Positions 55,212 to 64,000 are shown, counted from the stretch's first letter. The stretch: DNA of 64,000 nucleotides from an uncultured Flavobacteriales bacterium (GCA_949372805.1 CASIBH010000001.1:118149-182148), one strand, 5' to 3'. Notes: generated from the letters alone by a model not told the origin. Made by a program: numbers and translations.

Positions 55212-57413
55212 TTAATTTCCTATTTTAGAGATGAAGTCAATACGTAATAATCGAATTTCTTCATCACTAAATTCGTCTTCTTCAAATTCTGTTCTAGCCT
55301 CATCAAAAGAAAATTTTTCTGTTGTTTTAAAAAAATCATGTATTTCCTCTAGCTCTTCAGTATCCATCATTTCATTTAGAATATGAGATAGATTAACTTT
55401 TGTTCCGGATTCAACTATTGATTCAATTTCTGTGATTAAATCACCGATAGTCATTGATTTACTTCTTGATATATCTTCAAGGCCTATTTTTTTGTCTAAG
55501 GATTGAATTATATATATTTTGTCATTGCTTTTATTTGCGACTGTTCTAACTACAATATCTATTGCTCGTTCAATTTCATTTTCTTCAACATATTCTTTAA
55601 TAGTATCTACAAAATCTTTTCCGTATTTTTTTGCTTTACCTATTCCAACACCTTGAATTTGAGACATTTCTTCAATAGTAATTGGGTACTGATTTGCCAT
55701 GTCAATTAGAGAGGCTTCCATAAAAAGTATAGCAGGAGGCAATCCTTGTTCTTTTGCTTTATTTTTTCTTAGATCTTTAAGGATATTAAATAAATGTGAA
55801 TCAAGTGCTTGGCCTTTTTGAGAGGTCGAAGGTTTATGACTTAGTAAGTCATAGTTATGATCTTCTGTGATTTTAAATGAAAAAGGATTTATTAAAAAGT
55901 CTTTACCATTTTTCGTTATTTTTAAAACACCATAAGATTCAATTTCTTTTGTGATTAGCTGTTTTACGTATACCTGTCTTATTATAGAGTGCCAAAATTG
56001 AATACTTTTTTCTTTTCCTTTTCCAAAAATATTCTCTATTTGCCCCATATGTTGCTTAATTAGACTATTGCTTTCGCCAATCATTATTTTAGCAAGTTCT
56101 TTTGGCTTAAACCTCTCTTTGCATTCAATTATAGTATTTAAAAGTAATTGCACATATTCTTTTCCTTCTGTAGTAGGCTTGGGGTCTTTACAGTTGTCAC
56201 ACATTCCTTTGCATTTTTCAGCATCAAATTCTTCTCCAAAATAATGTAGTAAGTATTTTCTTCTGCAAATTGATGTCTCTGAAAATGCAATTGTTTCCAT
56301 TATTAATAATCTACCAATTTCTTGCTCAGCAACAGGTTTTCCTTGCAAGAATTTCTCAAGTTTTTCGATATCCTTATAATCATAAAATGTTATAAGGTCT
56401 CCTTTTCCTCCATCTCTGCCTGCTCTTCCAGTCTCTTGATAATAGCCTTCTAAGCTTTTAGGAATATCATGATGTATTACAAATCTAATATCTGGCTTAT
56501 CTATTCCCATTCCAAATGCAATTGTGGCAACAATAACATCACAGTCTTCCATTAAGAAAGCATCTTGATGAGCTACTCTCTTTTTAGAGTCTAAACCAGC
56601 ATGATATGGCAGTGCCTTAATTCCATTAATTTGTAAAACTTCTGCAATTTCTTCAACTTTTTTTCTGCTTAAGCAATACACAATTCCTGATTCACCTTTT
56701 CTGTTGTTAATGTATTTGATTAGTTGCTTAGCTATGTCTAATTTTGGACGTATTTCATAAAATAGATTACTCCTGTTAAACGAATCTAAGTATAGTTTAG
56801 AATTTTCTATTTTTAGATTTTTCATGATATCAAGTCTAACCTTAGGCGTTGCAGTGGCAGTAAGTGCAATGACAGGAGAATCAGAAATATTGTCCATAAT
56901 TTGTCTCAGTTTTCTATATTCTGGTCTAAAATCATGACCCCATTCTGAAATGCAATGTGCTTCATCAATAGCAAAAAAAGATATTTGATTATTATTAAAA
57001 AATTGAATATTCTCTTCTTTAATTAGGGATTCAGGCGCTACATATAATAATTTTGTTTTTCCTTCAGAAATATCAGATTTTACTTGTATAGATTGACTTT
57101 TAGATAAAGATGAGTTTAGAACATGAGCAATGCTTTCATTATCACTGTGTGCTCTTAAAGCATCAACCTGGTTTTTCATTAAAGCAATTAAAGGAGATAC
57201 TACGATCGCTACACCCTCACTTAAAAGTGCAGGAAGTTGATAGCACATTGATTTCCCGCCTCCAGTTGGCATAATAACCATTGAATCGTTACCATTTAAT
57301 AGATGTCTTATGATTTCTTCTTGTTGGCCTCTGAATTTATTAAAGCCAAAAACTTTTTTTAGATTGTCGTGAAGGATTTCACTATTAATACTACTAGTTG
57401 TTTTTATATCCAT
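55212..57413 (-). CDS. recQ: ATP-dependent DNA helicase RecQ
   Basis: 733 residues, the longer Bacteroidota form. Walker A is MPTGGGKSMCYQ, DEAH is FFAIDEAHCISEWGHDFRPEY, and LTATATPKVR is motif III. GIVYCLSRKKVEEIA and QETGRAGRDG are motifs IV and VI. The zinc-binding RQC part has CRRKYLLHYFGE...CKGMCDNC, followed by a winged helix and an HRDC domain (about 530-620). It unwinds DNA 3'-5' in recombination repair. Confidence 0.95.
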   Translation of the reverse strand: MDIKTTSSINSEILHDNLKKVFGFNKFRGQQEEIIRHLLNGNDSMVIMPTGGGKSMCYQLPALLSEGVAIVVSPLIALMKNQVDALRAHSDNESIAHVLNSSLSKSQSIQVKSDISEGKTKLLYVAPESLIKEENIQFFNNNQISFFAIDEAHCISEWGHDFRPEYRKLRQIMDNISDSPVIALTATATPKVRLDIMKNLKIENSKLYLDSFNRSNLFYEIRPKLDIAKQLIKYINNRKGESGIVYCLSRKKVEEIAEVLQINGIKALPYHAGLDSKKRVAHQDAFLMEDCDVIVATIAFGMGIDKPDIRFVIHHDIPKSLEGYYQETGRAGRDGGKGDLITFYDYKDIEKLEKFLQGKPVAEQEIGRLLIMETIAFSETSICRRKYLLHYFGEEFDAEKCKGMCDNCKDPKPTTEGKEYVQLLLNTIIECKERFKPKELAKIMIGESNSLIKQHMGQIENIFGKGKEKSIQFWHSIIRQVYVKQLITKEIESYGVLKITKNGKDFLINPFSFKITEDHNYDLLSHKPSTSQKGQALDSHLFNILKDLRKNKAKEQGLPPAILFMEASLIDMANQYPITIEEMSQIQGVGIGKAKKYGKDFVDTIKEYVEENEIERAIDIVVRTVANKSNDKIYIIQSLDKKIGLEDISRSKSMTIGDLITEIESIVESGTKVNLSHILNEMMDTEELEEIHDFFKTTEKFSFDEARTEFEEDEFSDEEIRLLRIDFISKIGN

Positions 57414-57433
57414 CTAAAAGTAATACTTTTGTT

Positions 57434-57441
57434 TAGTTTTG
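57434..57441 (+). promoter_or_regulatory. -7 promoter element before kpsF
   Basis: TAGTTTTG (57434-57441), with a second match TACTTTTG ten bases upstream (57424-57431). Either could drive the kpsF-tatC-lptB unit. Confidence 0.45.
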
Positions 57442-57476
57442 CGTTTATATCATAACGAATATACTACTTATTTATC

Positions 57477-58445
57477 ATGAAATCATCAATTGAAATAAAA
57501 AAAATAGCTCAATCAGTTATTGATATAGAAACCAAAGTTTTAACTTCTTTAGGTGAAAGTTTAAATGACGAGTTTGTTAAAGCTGTTGAAATTATTGCGC
57601 AATCAAAAGGTCGGTTAATTGTTGCTGGTATTGGTAAGAGTGCTAACATATCTAAAAAAATAGTGGCAACCTTTAATTCTACTGGTCAACCAGCAGTTTT
57701 TTTACACGCAAGTGACGCTATTCACGGAGACTTAGGTAATATTCAAAATGATGATATTGTTTTATGTTTATCCAAAAGTGGAAATACTTTAGAAATAAAG
57801 GAATTAGTTAGTAATGTTAAAAAAATGGGAAATATTATTATTTCTATTTCTAGCAATAGTCAATCGTATTTATCTGAAAATTCAAATATTAGAATAGATT
57901 GTCCTATTTTTAAAGAGGCTTGTCCTTACGATTTAGCCCCTACATCTTCTACAACAGCTCAACTAGTTCTAGGTGATGCTTTAGCTATTTGTCTGCTTGA
58001 GTTTAGAGGGTTTACAAAAGATGATTTTGCAAAATATCACCCTGGAGGAATACTTGGGAAAAAGCTAACATTACAAGTGTCAAATTTGATTAGCACTTCA
58101 TGCCTGCCAAGTGTTAATTCTTCATCAAAGATTAAGAAAATAATTATGGAAATTTCTAAACATAGGATGGGAGCAACTGCAGTTGTTGATAATCATATTC
58201 TTGTAGGAATTGTAACAGATGGCGATTTAAGAAGAGGAATTGAAGATGCCAATGATATTAGAAATTTAACAGCAACCATGATTATGAATTCTACGCCTGC
58301 ATTAATTAGTAAGGAGGCTTTGGTATATGATGCTTTTTTAAAAATGAAAGAATTAAATATTACTCAACTAATTGTTGTGGAACAAAATAAATATTGTGGA
58401 ATTATTCATTTACATGATATTATAAAAGAAGGTATTGCTGAATGA
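57477..58445 (+). CDS. kdsD: Arabinose-5-phosphate isomerase (KpsF/GutQ/KdsD)
   Basis: 322 residues. SIS domain: GRLIVAGIGKSANISKKIVATFNSTGQPAVFLH, HGDLGNIQNDDIVLCLSKSGNT, and LAPTSSTTAQLVLGDALA, plus FAKYHPGGILGKKL. Two CBS repeats follow (about 200-322), including VVDNHILVGIVTDGDLRRGI. It converts ribulose-5-phosphate to arabinose-5-phosphate, the first step to Kdo for LPS. The stop overlaps the tatC start (ATGA). With lptB downstream this is an envelope operon. Confidence 0.94.
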   Translation: MKSSIEIKKIAQSVIDIETKVLTSLGESLNDEFVKAVEIIAQSKGRLIVAGIGKSANISKKIVATFNSTGQPAVFLHASDAIHGDLGNIQNDDIVLCLSKSGNTLEIKELVSNVKKMGNIIISISSNSQSYLSENSNIRIDCPIFKEACPYDLAPTSSTTAQLVLGDALAICLLEFRGFTKDDFAKYHPGGILGKKLTLQVSNLISTSCLPSVNSSSKIKKIIMEISKHRMGATAVVDNHILVGIVTDGDLRRGIEDANDIRNLTATMIMNSTPALISKEALVYDAFLKMKELNITQLIVVEQNKYCGIIHLHDIIKEGIAE

Positions 58446-59251
58446 AAAATGAAGTTATAGATACCGAAATGTCTTTTTTAGATCATCTTGAAGTGTTTCG
58501 ATGGCACTTAATCAGGTCAGCTATTGTAATTTTTTTATTCTCAGTACTTGCATTTATTTTTAAAAATATAATATTTGATTTGGTGTTGTTAGCCCCAATG
58601 GACCCTCAGTTTTTAACTTACAGAGTTTTGTGTGATATATCTCGATTCCTTCAAATGGGTGAGGCTTTATGCATACAAGAGTCTCCATTTAGTTTGATGA
58701 ATATCAGCATGTCAGGACAGTTTGCTACTCATATTAAAGTATCATTATTTTCTGGTTTTATTATTTCTTTTCCTTATGTTTTCTGGGAGTTTTGGCGTTT
58801 TATAAAACCTGCTCTTCATAACAATGAAGCAAATATTGCCAGAGGAATTGTTTTTTTTAGTTCATCACTTTTTTTAATAGGAATACTATTTGGTTACTAT
58901 GTCGTAGCTCCCTTGTCTGTTAATTTTTTAGGTTCTTATCAAGTTAGCCAAACTGTTGCTAATCAAATAAGTTTAACTTCCTTTATTTCAACAGTTACAA
59001 CTGTTAGTTTAGCTAATGGAATTATTTTTGAACTTCCTGTTTTAGTATATTTTCTAACCAAAATAGGATTGTTAACTCCAGACTTTATGAGAGTTTATAG
59101 AAAGCACGCAATGGTTTTAACATTAGTTTTATCAGCGATTATAACTCCTCCTGATATTACATCTCAGATACTTGTGTCATTTCCACTTGTATTGTTATAT
59201 GAATTAGGAATTAAAATTTCTTCTAGAGTAATAAAAAATCAAAAGAATTAA
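58442..59251 (+). CDS. tatC: Sec-independent translocase subunit TatC
   Basis: 269 residues with six membrane helices. [19 protein letters not shown] is the conserved N-terminal motif that recognises twin-arginine signals. [29 protein letters not shown] and [15 protein letters not shown] are further TatC signatures. It exports folded proteins with TatA/B. Bacteroidota TatC with a large first periplasmic loop is usual, as seen here. Confidence 0.95.
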   Translation: MKNEVIDTEMSFLDHLEVFRWHLIRSAIVIFLFSVLAFIFKNIIFDLVLLAPMDPQFLTYRVLCDISRFLQMGEALCIQESPFSLMNISMSGQFATHIKVSLFSGFIISFPYVFWEFWRFIKPALHNNEANIARGIVFFSSSLFLIGILFGYYVVAPLSVNFLGSYQVSQTVANQISLTSFISTVTTVSLANGIIFELPVLVYFLTKIGLLTPDFMRVYRKHAMVLTLVLSAIITPPDITSQILVSFPLVLLYELGIKISSRVIKNQKN

Positions 59252-59252
59252 T

Positions 59253-59999
59253 ATGATTTTAAAAGCTCTAAATATTTGTAAGTCATATTCTAAAAAAAAT
59301 GTTGTAAATAATATATCTATTAATGTTTCTCAAGGTGAAATTGTTGGTTTATTAGGTCCTAATGGAGCAGGTAAAACAACCTCTTTTTATATGATGGTTG
59401 GACTTGTTAAGCCAAATAGTGGTTCGGTTTTTTTAGATGATAATGAAATCACTAACTTCCCAATGTATAAAAGAGCTCAATTGGGTATTGGTTATTTGGC
59501 GCAAGAGGCATCTATTTTTAGAAGATTATCTGTTGAAGATAATATCAAAGCAGTTTTAGAAGTGACATCTTTTCTAAAAAATCACAGCATGAAAAGTGTG
59601 AACAGTTATTAGAAGAGTTTGGTCTTAGCAAGGTAAGAAAAAGTTTTGGTGATTTATTTCTGGAGGAGAAAGAAGGAGAACAGAAATCGCTCGTGCTTTA
59701 GCTACTGATCCAAATTTATTTTATTAGATGAACCTTTTGCAGGAGTTGATCCTATAGCAGTTGAAGATATTCAAAGTATAGTAAAAAACTAGTCGAAAAA
59801 AAATATTGGAGTATTAATTACAGATCATAATGTACATGAAACACTGTCAATAACTGATAGATCATATCTTTTGTTTGAGGGAGCTATTCTAAAACAAGGA
59901 ACCTCAAGGAGCTTGCTCAAGATGAACAAGTAAGAAAGTGTTTATTTAGGAGAGAATTTTAAGCTTAGGTTAAAAAAAACTAAACCTCTGTTAATTTGA
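59253..59999 (+). pseudogene. lptB: LPS export ATPase LptB, sequence broken by several frameshifts
   Basis: The first 100 codons read normally: [31 protein letters not shown] (Walker A), then [19 protein letters not shown]. After about 59575 the protein continues only by changing frame repeatedly: [30 protein letters not shown] (signature), LLDEPFAGVDPIA (Walker B), ITDHNVHETL (H-loop), YLGENFKLR. At least five one-base changes, mostly in A or T runs, separate these pieces. All catalytic motifs survive, which argues for sequencing/assembly indels rather than decay. LptB is essential in LPS-bearing bacteria. The 3' end overlaps purS, read convergently. Confidence 0.85.
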
Positions 60000-60230
60000 A
60001 CGTATAAGATTCCATTATAAGATTACAAAGCATTTTTTTACAAGCTTCATCAACTTTGTTATTTGCATTTCTAAATTTTCTGCTTCAATTTCTAAAGTGA
60101 CATGTTTGCCAATTCGAACATTTTTAATTTCAGAAAGCCCTACATTGCCCATACTTGCACTTACTGCTTTTCCTTGAGGGTCTAACAAGGATTTTATTGG
60201 CATTACATCTATTTCTGCTGTGAATTTCAT
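59980..60230 (-). pseudogene. purS: Phosphoribosylformylglycinamidine synthase subunit PurS, one frameshift near the C-terminus
   Basis: The N-terminal part MKFTAEIDVMPIKSLLDPQG, SASMGNVGLSEIKNVRIGKH and TLEIEAENLE matches PurS. The unshifted frame then ends abnormally at 60015. A one-base change near 60060 restores NKVDEACKKMLCNLIMESYTFKL, the proper family ending, with stop at 59980. The expected length is about 80 residues. PurS bridges PurL and PurQ in FGAM synthesis. Its start codon overlaps the pssA stop (ATGA). The break is probably the same kind of artefact as in lptB. Confidence 0.8.
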
Positions 60231-60947
60231 TTTAAAAAATTATTTATTAATGATAGAATTATGTACAAAACTACAATAAAAGGGATGGATGAAAAATTAA
60301 ATAACAAAAATAATGTGATAGAAAAAATTAAATATTAAAATTCTAAATATGTTGAGCGTGTCAAAAGTAAAATACTTAACGTTAAATTTTAAAGAAAATA
60401 ATTTTATTGTACTTATTTGAAGTATTGAAAATATAATAGCAGTAAGACATAGAGAATGTTATGCTATCGTAAAAGAAATAATGATCTTGAAGATAAATAA
60501 ATGGTATGGCAGCAATAAAAGTAGCCGTCATTGGGGTAGGAAGACCAATAAATACCTTCTTTTTGATTCTCATCAAGATTAAATTTGGCAAGTCTAATTG
60601 CTGAAGAAATGGGTATAGTAAATGCAACTAAAGAAATAAGTGAAAATGGTAGGTTAAAATGGATATTTACTTCAGTTTGTGCTCTAATAATTTGAAACAA
60701 TATAAATGCTGGAGCTAATCCAGAGGTAATTAAGTCTGCCATGCTGTCAAGCTCAACTCCAAACTTGTTTTCTACTTTTAAGATTCTAGCAAAAAATCCA
60801 TCAAAAAAATCAAGAAAAATTCCAATAAAAACAAAAGTACCTGCATAAACTAAATTGATTTTCAAAGGAAAAAATTATTGAAATAATCCCACATAATAAA
60901 TTAGACAGAGTTATAAAGTTTGGTATATTTCTTTTTAAAGTATTCAT
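60227..60947 (-). pseudogene. pssA: CDP-diacylglycerol--serine O-phosphatidyltransferase PssA, broken by several frameshifts
   Basis: Start ATG 60947 gives MNTLKRNIPNFITLSNLLCG, the usual PssA N-terminus. The CDP-alcohol phosphotransferase motif D-G-x2-A-R-x8-G-x3-D-x3-D is intact in FFDGFFARILKVENKFGVEL followed by DSMAD. The rest continues in other frames: FIGLPTPMTATFIAAIPFIY, then FSLKFNVKYFTF, then FSSIPFIVVLYIILSLINN, ending at TGA 60227. At least four single-base changes are needed, near 60845, 60550, 60470 and 60340. It makes phosphatidylserine, precursor of phosphatidylethanolamine. Confidence 0.82.
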
Positions 60948-60980
60948 TTAAGCAAAAATATGATAATATTTGTAAAACAT

Positions 60981-62531
60981 ATGAGAAATTATATCTTCTG
61001 CTTTTTATCTGCACTGCTTCTAAGTGTTTCTTGGCCTGTAGCTGGTTTTAGTTATTTTATTTTCTTCGCTTTTGTTCCTTTATTATTTGTGCTGAAAGAT
61101 TTTGAAAAGAATTATGAAAAAGCGGGTGGACAAGTTTTTTGGTTGTCTTTTTTAACATTCTTAATATTTAATATTCTTACAACCTATTGGGTTTATTATG
61201 CTACTCTTTTTGGAGCTATAATGGCATTTTTGATTAATTCATTTTTAATGTCATTTGTTTTTTATTTATTTCATAAATCAAAAAACGTCTTAGGAACAAG
61301 ATTAGGTTATTTATCATTGGTGTTTTTTTGGGTTTCCATGGAATATCTACATTTAAATTGGGATCTTTCATGGCCTTGGCTAACCTTAGGGAATTGTTTT
61401 TCAGAATCCTTGTATCTCATCAATTGGTATGAATATACTGGCGTTTTAGGAGGTTCTATATGGGTTTTGTTGACTAATATTTTATTTTTTGTATTCTTAA
61501 ATAATTTTAAAATTAAGAAAAATTTATTGGTATTAGCTATTGTTTTGTTTGCTCCAATTTTAGCTTCTCAAGTTATTTCAAAAAAATATAATGAAACTAT
61601 TATAGCCACAAAAAAAATTGTAATTGTTCAACCAAATGTTGACCCCTATACAGATAAGTTTAGTTTAGGTTACAAGCAGCAATTAAAAGATTTTGTTGAT
61701 TTAGCAAGAACTAAGTTAGATAGTACAACTGATTTATTGATTGGTCCTGAAACTGCTCTTTTAGAAAGTTTATGGGAAAGTAAAATTGAATACTCATATA
61801 GTTTAAAAGAATTAGAAAAGCTTCAGAGAGATTTCCCCAAATTAAATATTTTACTTGGTGCCACTACATTTAAAAGATTCAACTCAATTGATGACATAAG
61901 TTCTACAGCAAGACAGATTAGAACACAAGATCTTTGGTACGATGTGTATAATTCTGCAATTTTTATTTCTAATCTTGGAAAGATTGATATTTATCACAAA
62001 GTAAAATTAGTACCTGGAGCTGAAAAAATTCCATTCCCATTTTTACTTAATAATATTTCTTCTCTATCTGTTAATTTAGGTGGAGTTAGTGGTTCTTTAG
62101 GTAGCGATAATTATCTTGATGTGTTTTCTTTTGATACATTAAATCTATTGCCACTGATTTGTTATGAATCTATTTTTGGAGATTTAAATAAATCAAAAGA
62201 TTTTGATCTTATGTGCATAATAACCAATGATGGTTGGTGGAAGAATACCTCTGGATATAAACAACATTTTAGTTATTCAAAATTAAGAGCTCTAGAACAG
62301 CGAAAATCTATAATTAGATGTGCTAATACTGGTCAGTCTGGAGTTATTAATAGTAGAGGGGAAGTGATTGCATTTTCTGATTGGAATGAAAAGGTAGCAA
62401 TAGATATAGAAGTGTCAACCAATAATATAAAAACTTTTTACAATAAATTTGGTGATTATATTGGTAGAATATCTTCTTTTACTTCTAGTATATTTCTTCT
62501 CTTAATGTTTGTTAAAGTAAAATTAAAATAG
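60981..62531 (+). CDS. lnt: Apolipoprotein N-acyltransferase Lnt
   Basis: 516 residues from ATG 60981. An in-frame ATG at 60960 lies within a TATTTG-like promoter element, so it is less likely. About six N-terminal membrane segments (to about residue 200) are followed by a nitrilase-like periplasmic domain. The catalytic triad is visible as Glu in LLIGPETALLES, Lys in YHKVKLVPGAEKIPF and Cys in LICYESIFGDL; WDLSWPWLTLGNCF is a further family mark. It adds the third acyl chain to lipoproteins. No frame errors here, in contrast to the 1.3 kb before. Confidence 0.92.
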   Translation: MRNYIFCFLSALLLSVSWPVAGFSYFIFFAFVPLLFVLKDFEKNYEKAGGQVFWLSFLTFLIFNILTTYWVYYATLFGAIMAFLINSFLMSFVFYLFHKSKNVLGTRLGYLSLVFFWVSMEYLHLNWDLSWPWLTLGNCFSESLYLINWYEYTGVLGGSIWVLLTNILFFVFLNNFKIKKNLLVLAIVLFAPILASQVISKKYNETIIATKKIVIVQPNVDPYTDKFSLGYKQQLKDFVDLARTKLDSTTDLLIGPETALLESLWESKIEYSYSLKELEKLQRDFPKLNILLGATTFKRFNSIDDISSTARQIRTQDLWYDVYNSAIFISNLGKIDIYHKVKLVPGAEKIPFPFLLNNISSLSVNLGGVSGSLGSDNYLDVFSFDTLNLLPLICYESIFGDLNKSKDFDLMCIITNDGWWKNTSGYKQHFSYSKLRALEQRKSIIRCANTGQSGVINSRGEVIAFSDWNEKVAIDIEVSTNNIKTFYNKFGDYIGRISSFTSSIFLLLMFVKVKLK

Positions 62532-62537
62532 AAATAT

Positions 62538-62882
62538 TTATTTAATAGTTATTGTATCTAAATCAAATTCTAATTGTAAGAATTCTTTTGCTTCGTTATT
62601 TGTTAAATCAAATGTGTCTTCTACAAAATCTATCAATCCTTGAGAAATTGTTTCTGCTGAGTTACAGTTTTCATCACCCCATACTCCATAGGTTTTTAAT
62701 AAGCTAAAATTAGTGCTTTCTTTTGCTTTATGTTCATGTACTAAGTTCCAATCATTGTTGTTATTTGCTGAGGCGTTGCCTAAATTATAATCTTTAACAG
62801 TCGAGTTTAAAGAAATAAGTGTAATTAATAATATAGATATAATTCCTAAAGCCCATGTAAGTGGGGTTTCTATTTTTTTCAT
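62538..62882 (-). CDS. 114-aa protein with N-terminal membrane anchor, function unknown
   Basis: I do not recognise a family. One N-terminal hydrophobic helix (ALGIISILLITLISL) anchors a soluble part of about 85 residues with FSLLKTYGVWGDENCNSAET and an acidic C-terminal half (FVEDTFDLTNNEAKEFLQLEFDLD). A single Cys is present. The N-terminal stretch is Asn-rich (NASANNNNDW). It is downstream of nadE by 45 nt on the same strand, and only 6 nt from the convergent lnt stop. Confidence 0.6.
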   Translation of the reverse strand: MKKIETPLTWALGIISILLITLISLNSTVKDYNLGNASANNNNDWNLVHEHKAKESTNFSLLKTYGVWGDENCNSAETISQGLIDFVEDTFDLTNNEAKEFLQLEFDLDTITIK

Positions 62883-62927
62883 AATTTATATTTAAATTAG
62901 TATTACTGCTAATTTAAGTAATTTATT

Positions 62928-63702
62928 TTATTTCAATGACTTAGGTATGTTGCAGACAGGTATAGGAATCATTTTGTGTCTATTTTTCTTATTGAAATTT
63001 TGGAAAATATTTAGAACTTCAGATTGTCTTTTACTTAATTTTTTTTCATCTCCACTAAACTCCATTGCCCATTCAAGTTCAGGATATGAAGCTCCTATCT
63101 GATCTTCATCTGTTTTGTCATCTCCCCATAGTCCGTCAGTTGGAGGTGCCAATAAAATTTCATTATTAATACATAATTCCTGACCTATTAAATAAACTTC
63201 AGATTTTTTTAAATCAGCAATTGGACTTAGATCAACTCCTCCGTCTCCATATTTTGTAAAAAAAACCAATTCCAAAATCTTCAATTTTATTTCCAGTTCC
63301 TGCAACTAAGTAATTATTAATTTGGCCATAATAATATAAGCTTGTCATTCTTAATCTTGCTCTTGTATTAGCTAGAGCTAATTCTGTTCTTTGATTTGTA
63401 TTGGTGTGTTCAGCTTTAAAAGTTTCAAAGGTCCCACTTAAATTAGTTTCAAAAGAACTAACGTTTGGAAATTGATTCTTTAGCCACTTTATATGATGAG
63501 AAGATCTTTGGCTTTGGATCGTGTTTTGATGTATGGGCATTTCTACGCACAATAGCGGAATCCCTGTTTTAGCAATTAATGTGGAGGTTACGGCAGAATC
63601 AATGCCTCCTGAAACACCAATTACATAGCCGTCAGTTAAAGATGAAATATGATATTCTTTAATCCAATTTTCAATATGTGATATTACACTTTTTGTATTC
63701 AT
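62928..63702 (-). pseudogene. nadE: NAD+ synthetase NadE, single frameshift at an 8-T run
   Basis: Residues 1-about 149 read MNTKSVISHIENWIKEYHI..., including the P-loop GVSGGIDSAVTSTLIA and GTGNKIEDFGIGFF. The normal continuation TKYGDGGVDLSPIADLKKSEV, with WGDDKTDEDQIGASYPELEW later, lies in the next frame from 63250. One T too many in the T8 run at 63257-63264 explains the break. The ammonia-dependent form (no glutaminase domain) makes NAD from deamido-NAD. Essential enzyme, so consensus error is the simplest explanation. Confidence 0.88.
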
Positions 63703-63712
63703 AATCTTGTTG

Positions 63713-63720
63713 CAAAGGTA
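63713..63720 (-). promoter_or_regulatory. -7 promoter element (TACCTTTG) of nadE
   Basis: TAnnTTTG on the minus strand ending 10 nt before the nadE ATG. It is back-to-back with the gldB element. Confidence 0.5.
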
Positions 63721-63729
63721 AGTGTTTCT

Positions 63730-63737
63730 TACATTTG
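63730..63737 (+). promoter_or_regulatory. -7 promoter element (TACATTTG) of gldB
   Basis: Exact TAnnTTTG ending 5 nt before the gldB ATG at 63743. Confidence 0.55.
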
Positions 63738-63742
63738 TGGCA

Positions 63743-64000
63743 ATGAATTATATTTTTCCTTTATTTTTTTTTCTGTTGTTAATTGGTTGTAGTGCTAATT
63801 TAGAAGACAAGAATAATTTGACTGTATATAGGTTCGAAAACTCTCTTTTTAGCTCTAAAGCTAATAATTTCACTGAAAAAAAAGATATTTGGGATAAAAA
63901 ATTAGGAGTGTTTGGAGATTATTTTAATAATCTTCTGTTTACCAATTCTGACGACAGTACATTTAGAAATAGTGTGCTTGATTTTGTTGATCATCCGGAT
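63743..64000 (+). CDS. gldB: Gliding motility lipoprotein GldB (5' part)
   Basis: The first 86 codons are visible and the frame is open at the window edge. The lipoprotein signal is MNYIFPLFFFLLLIGC (lipobox LIGC). The mature part begins SANLEDKNNLTVYRFENSLF, matching the R-F-E/D-x-x-L-F theme of GldB; WDKKLGVFGDYFNNLLF follows. Divergence from nadE is a known flavobacterial arrangement. GldB is essential for gliding in F. johnsoniae. Confidence 0.82.
   Translation, partial: MNYIFPLFFFLLLIGCSANLEDKNNLTVYRFENSLFSSKANNFTEKKDIWDKKLGVFGDYFNNLLFTNSDDSTFRNSVLDFVDHPD

Noticed and set aside
63240..63275. Programmed ribosomal frameshift in nadE
   Set aside because: NadE is not known to use recoding, no stimulatory structure is seen, and similar indels occur in neighbouring core genes. 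Error is simpler.
1..64000. CRISPR arrays, prophage, insertion sequences, restriction or toxin-antitoxin systems
   Set aside because: No regularly spaced repeats, transposase or phage genes, or known defence genes were seen. The broken genes are not flanked by inverted repeats or target duplications.

Overview
The window is a compact, very AT-rich chromosomal segment from a member of the Bacteroidota, most likely an uncultured marine Flavobacteriales-type bacterium. Reasons: gliding/type IX secretion (T9SS) genes gldB, gldD and gldE; several secreted proteins with T9SS C-terminal sorting signals; the Bacteroidota -7 promoter element TAnnTTTG before many genes; no visible Shine-Dalgarno sequences; many TTG/GTG starts; and flavobacterial neighbourhoods such as coaX-OMP-TPR-lptC-CNNM-ppiD, mutY-ssb-gldE-gldD and nadE/gldB. 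No prophage, insertion sequence, CRISPR array or defence island was seen.

Layout. 1-417: 3' end of gcvP. 0.5-7.8 kb: secreted-protein island of three tandem paralogous T9SS cargo proteins plus an arylsulfotransferase-like T9SS protein. 7.85-8.77 kb: a broken YwaF/TIGR02206 membrane protein gene and tRNA-Phe. 8.87-16.1 kb: coaX, an outer-membrane barrel protein, a TPR protein, lptC, a CNNM/CBS protein and a PpiD-like foldase. 16.1-23.0 kb (minus): rodA, mrdA (PBP2), mreD, mreC, mreB and purH, the cell-elongation cluster. 23.1-27.7 kb (minus): mfd and a PPi-type phosphofructokinase. 27.7-30.8 kb: aspartate kinase and a 595-aa cysteine-containing protein I cannot name. 30.8-34.0 kb (minus): mlaE, mlaF, ksgA and a 2-hydroxyacid dehydrogenase. 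34.0-35.9 kb: a tiny lipoprotein, a SprT-like metalloprotein and manC. 35.9-39.0 kb: fumC, a 47-aa membrane protein, prfB and recX. 39.1-42.3 kb: an MFS transporter, rng, a 29-aa basic protein and HU. 42.4-46.6 kb: mutY, ssb, gldE, gldD and an EamA exporter. 46.6-48.4 kb: an M43 metalloprotease with a T9SS tail. 48.6-52.8 kb: rplU, rpmA, serS, a TPR protein and a DUF4286 protein. 52.8-57.4 kb: an MBL hydrolase, an M20 amidohydrolase, a flavin reductase and recQ. 57.5-60.0 kb: kpsF, tatC and lptB. 60.0-64.0 kb: purS, pssA, lnt, a 114-aa protein, nadE and the start of gldB.

Functional themes: envelope biogenesis dominates. LptC and LptB (LPS export), KpsF (Kdo precursor), MlaEF (lipid asymmetry), Lnt (lipoprotein maturation), PssA (phospholipid), TatC, PpiD, the Mre/PBP2/RodA elongasome, and Gld proteins with their T9SS cargo are all present.

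Two cautions. The sequence between about 59.58 and 60.86 kb carries at least ten single-base frame changes in three normally essential or core genes (lptB, purS, pssA). nadE (T8 run) and the YwaF-like gene also have frame changes. This looks more like consensus error than gene decay. Gene ends are very tightly packed: all eleven tail-to-tail junctions lie within about 20 nt of each other or overlap.

The best candidates for undescribed biology are the 595-aa protein at 29024-30811, the tandem T9SS cargo family at 0.5-7.8 kb, and several very small proteins at 34037, 37328 and 41919 that sit in gaps between larger genes.
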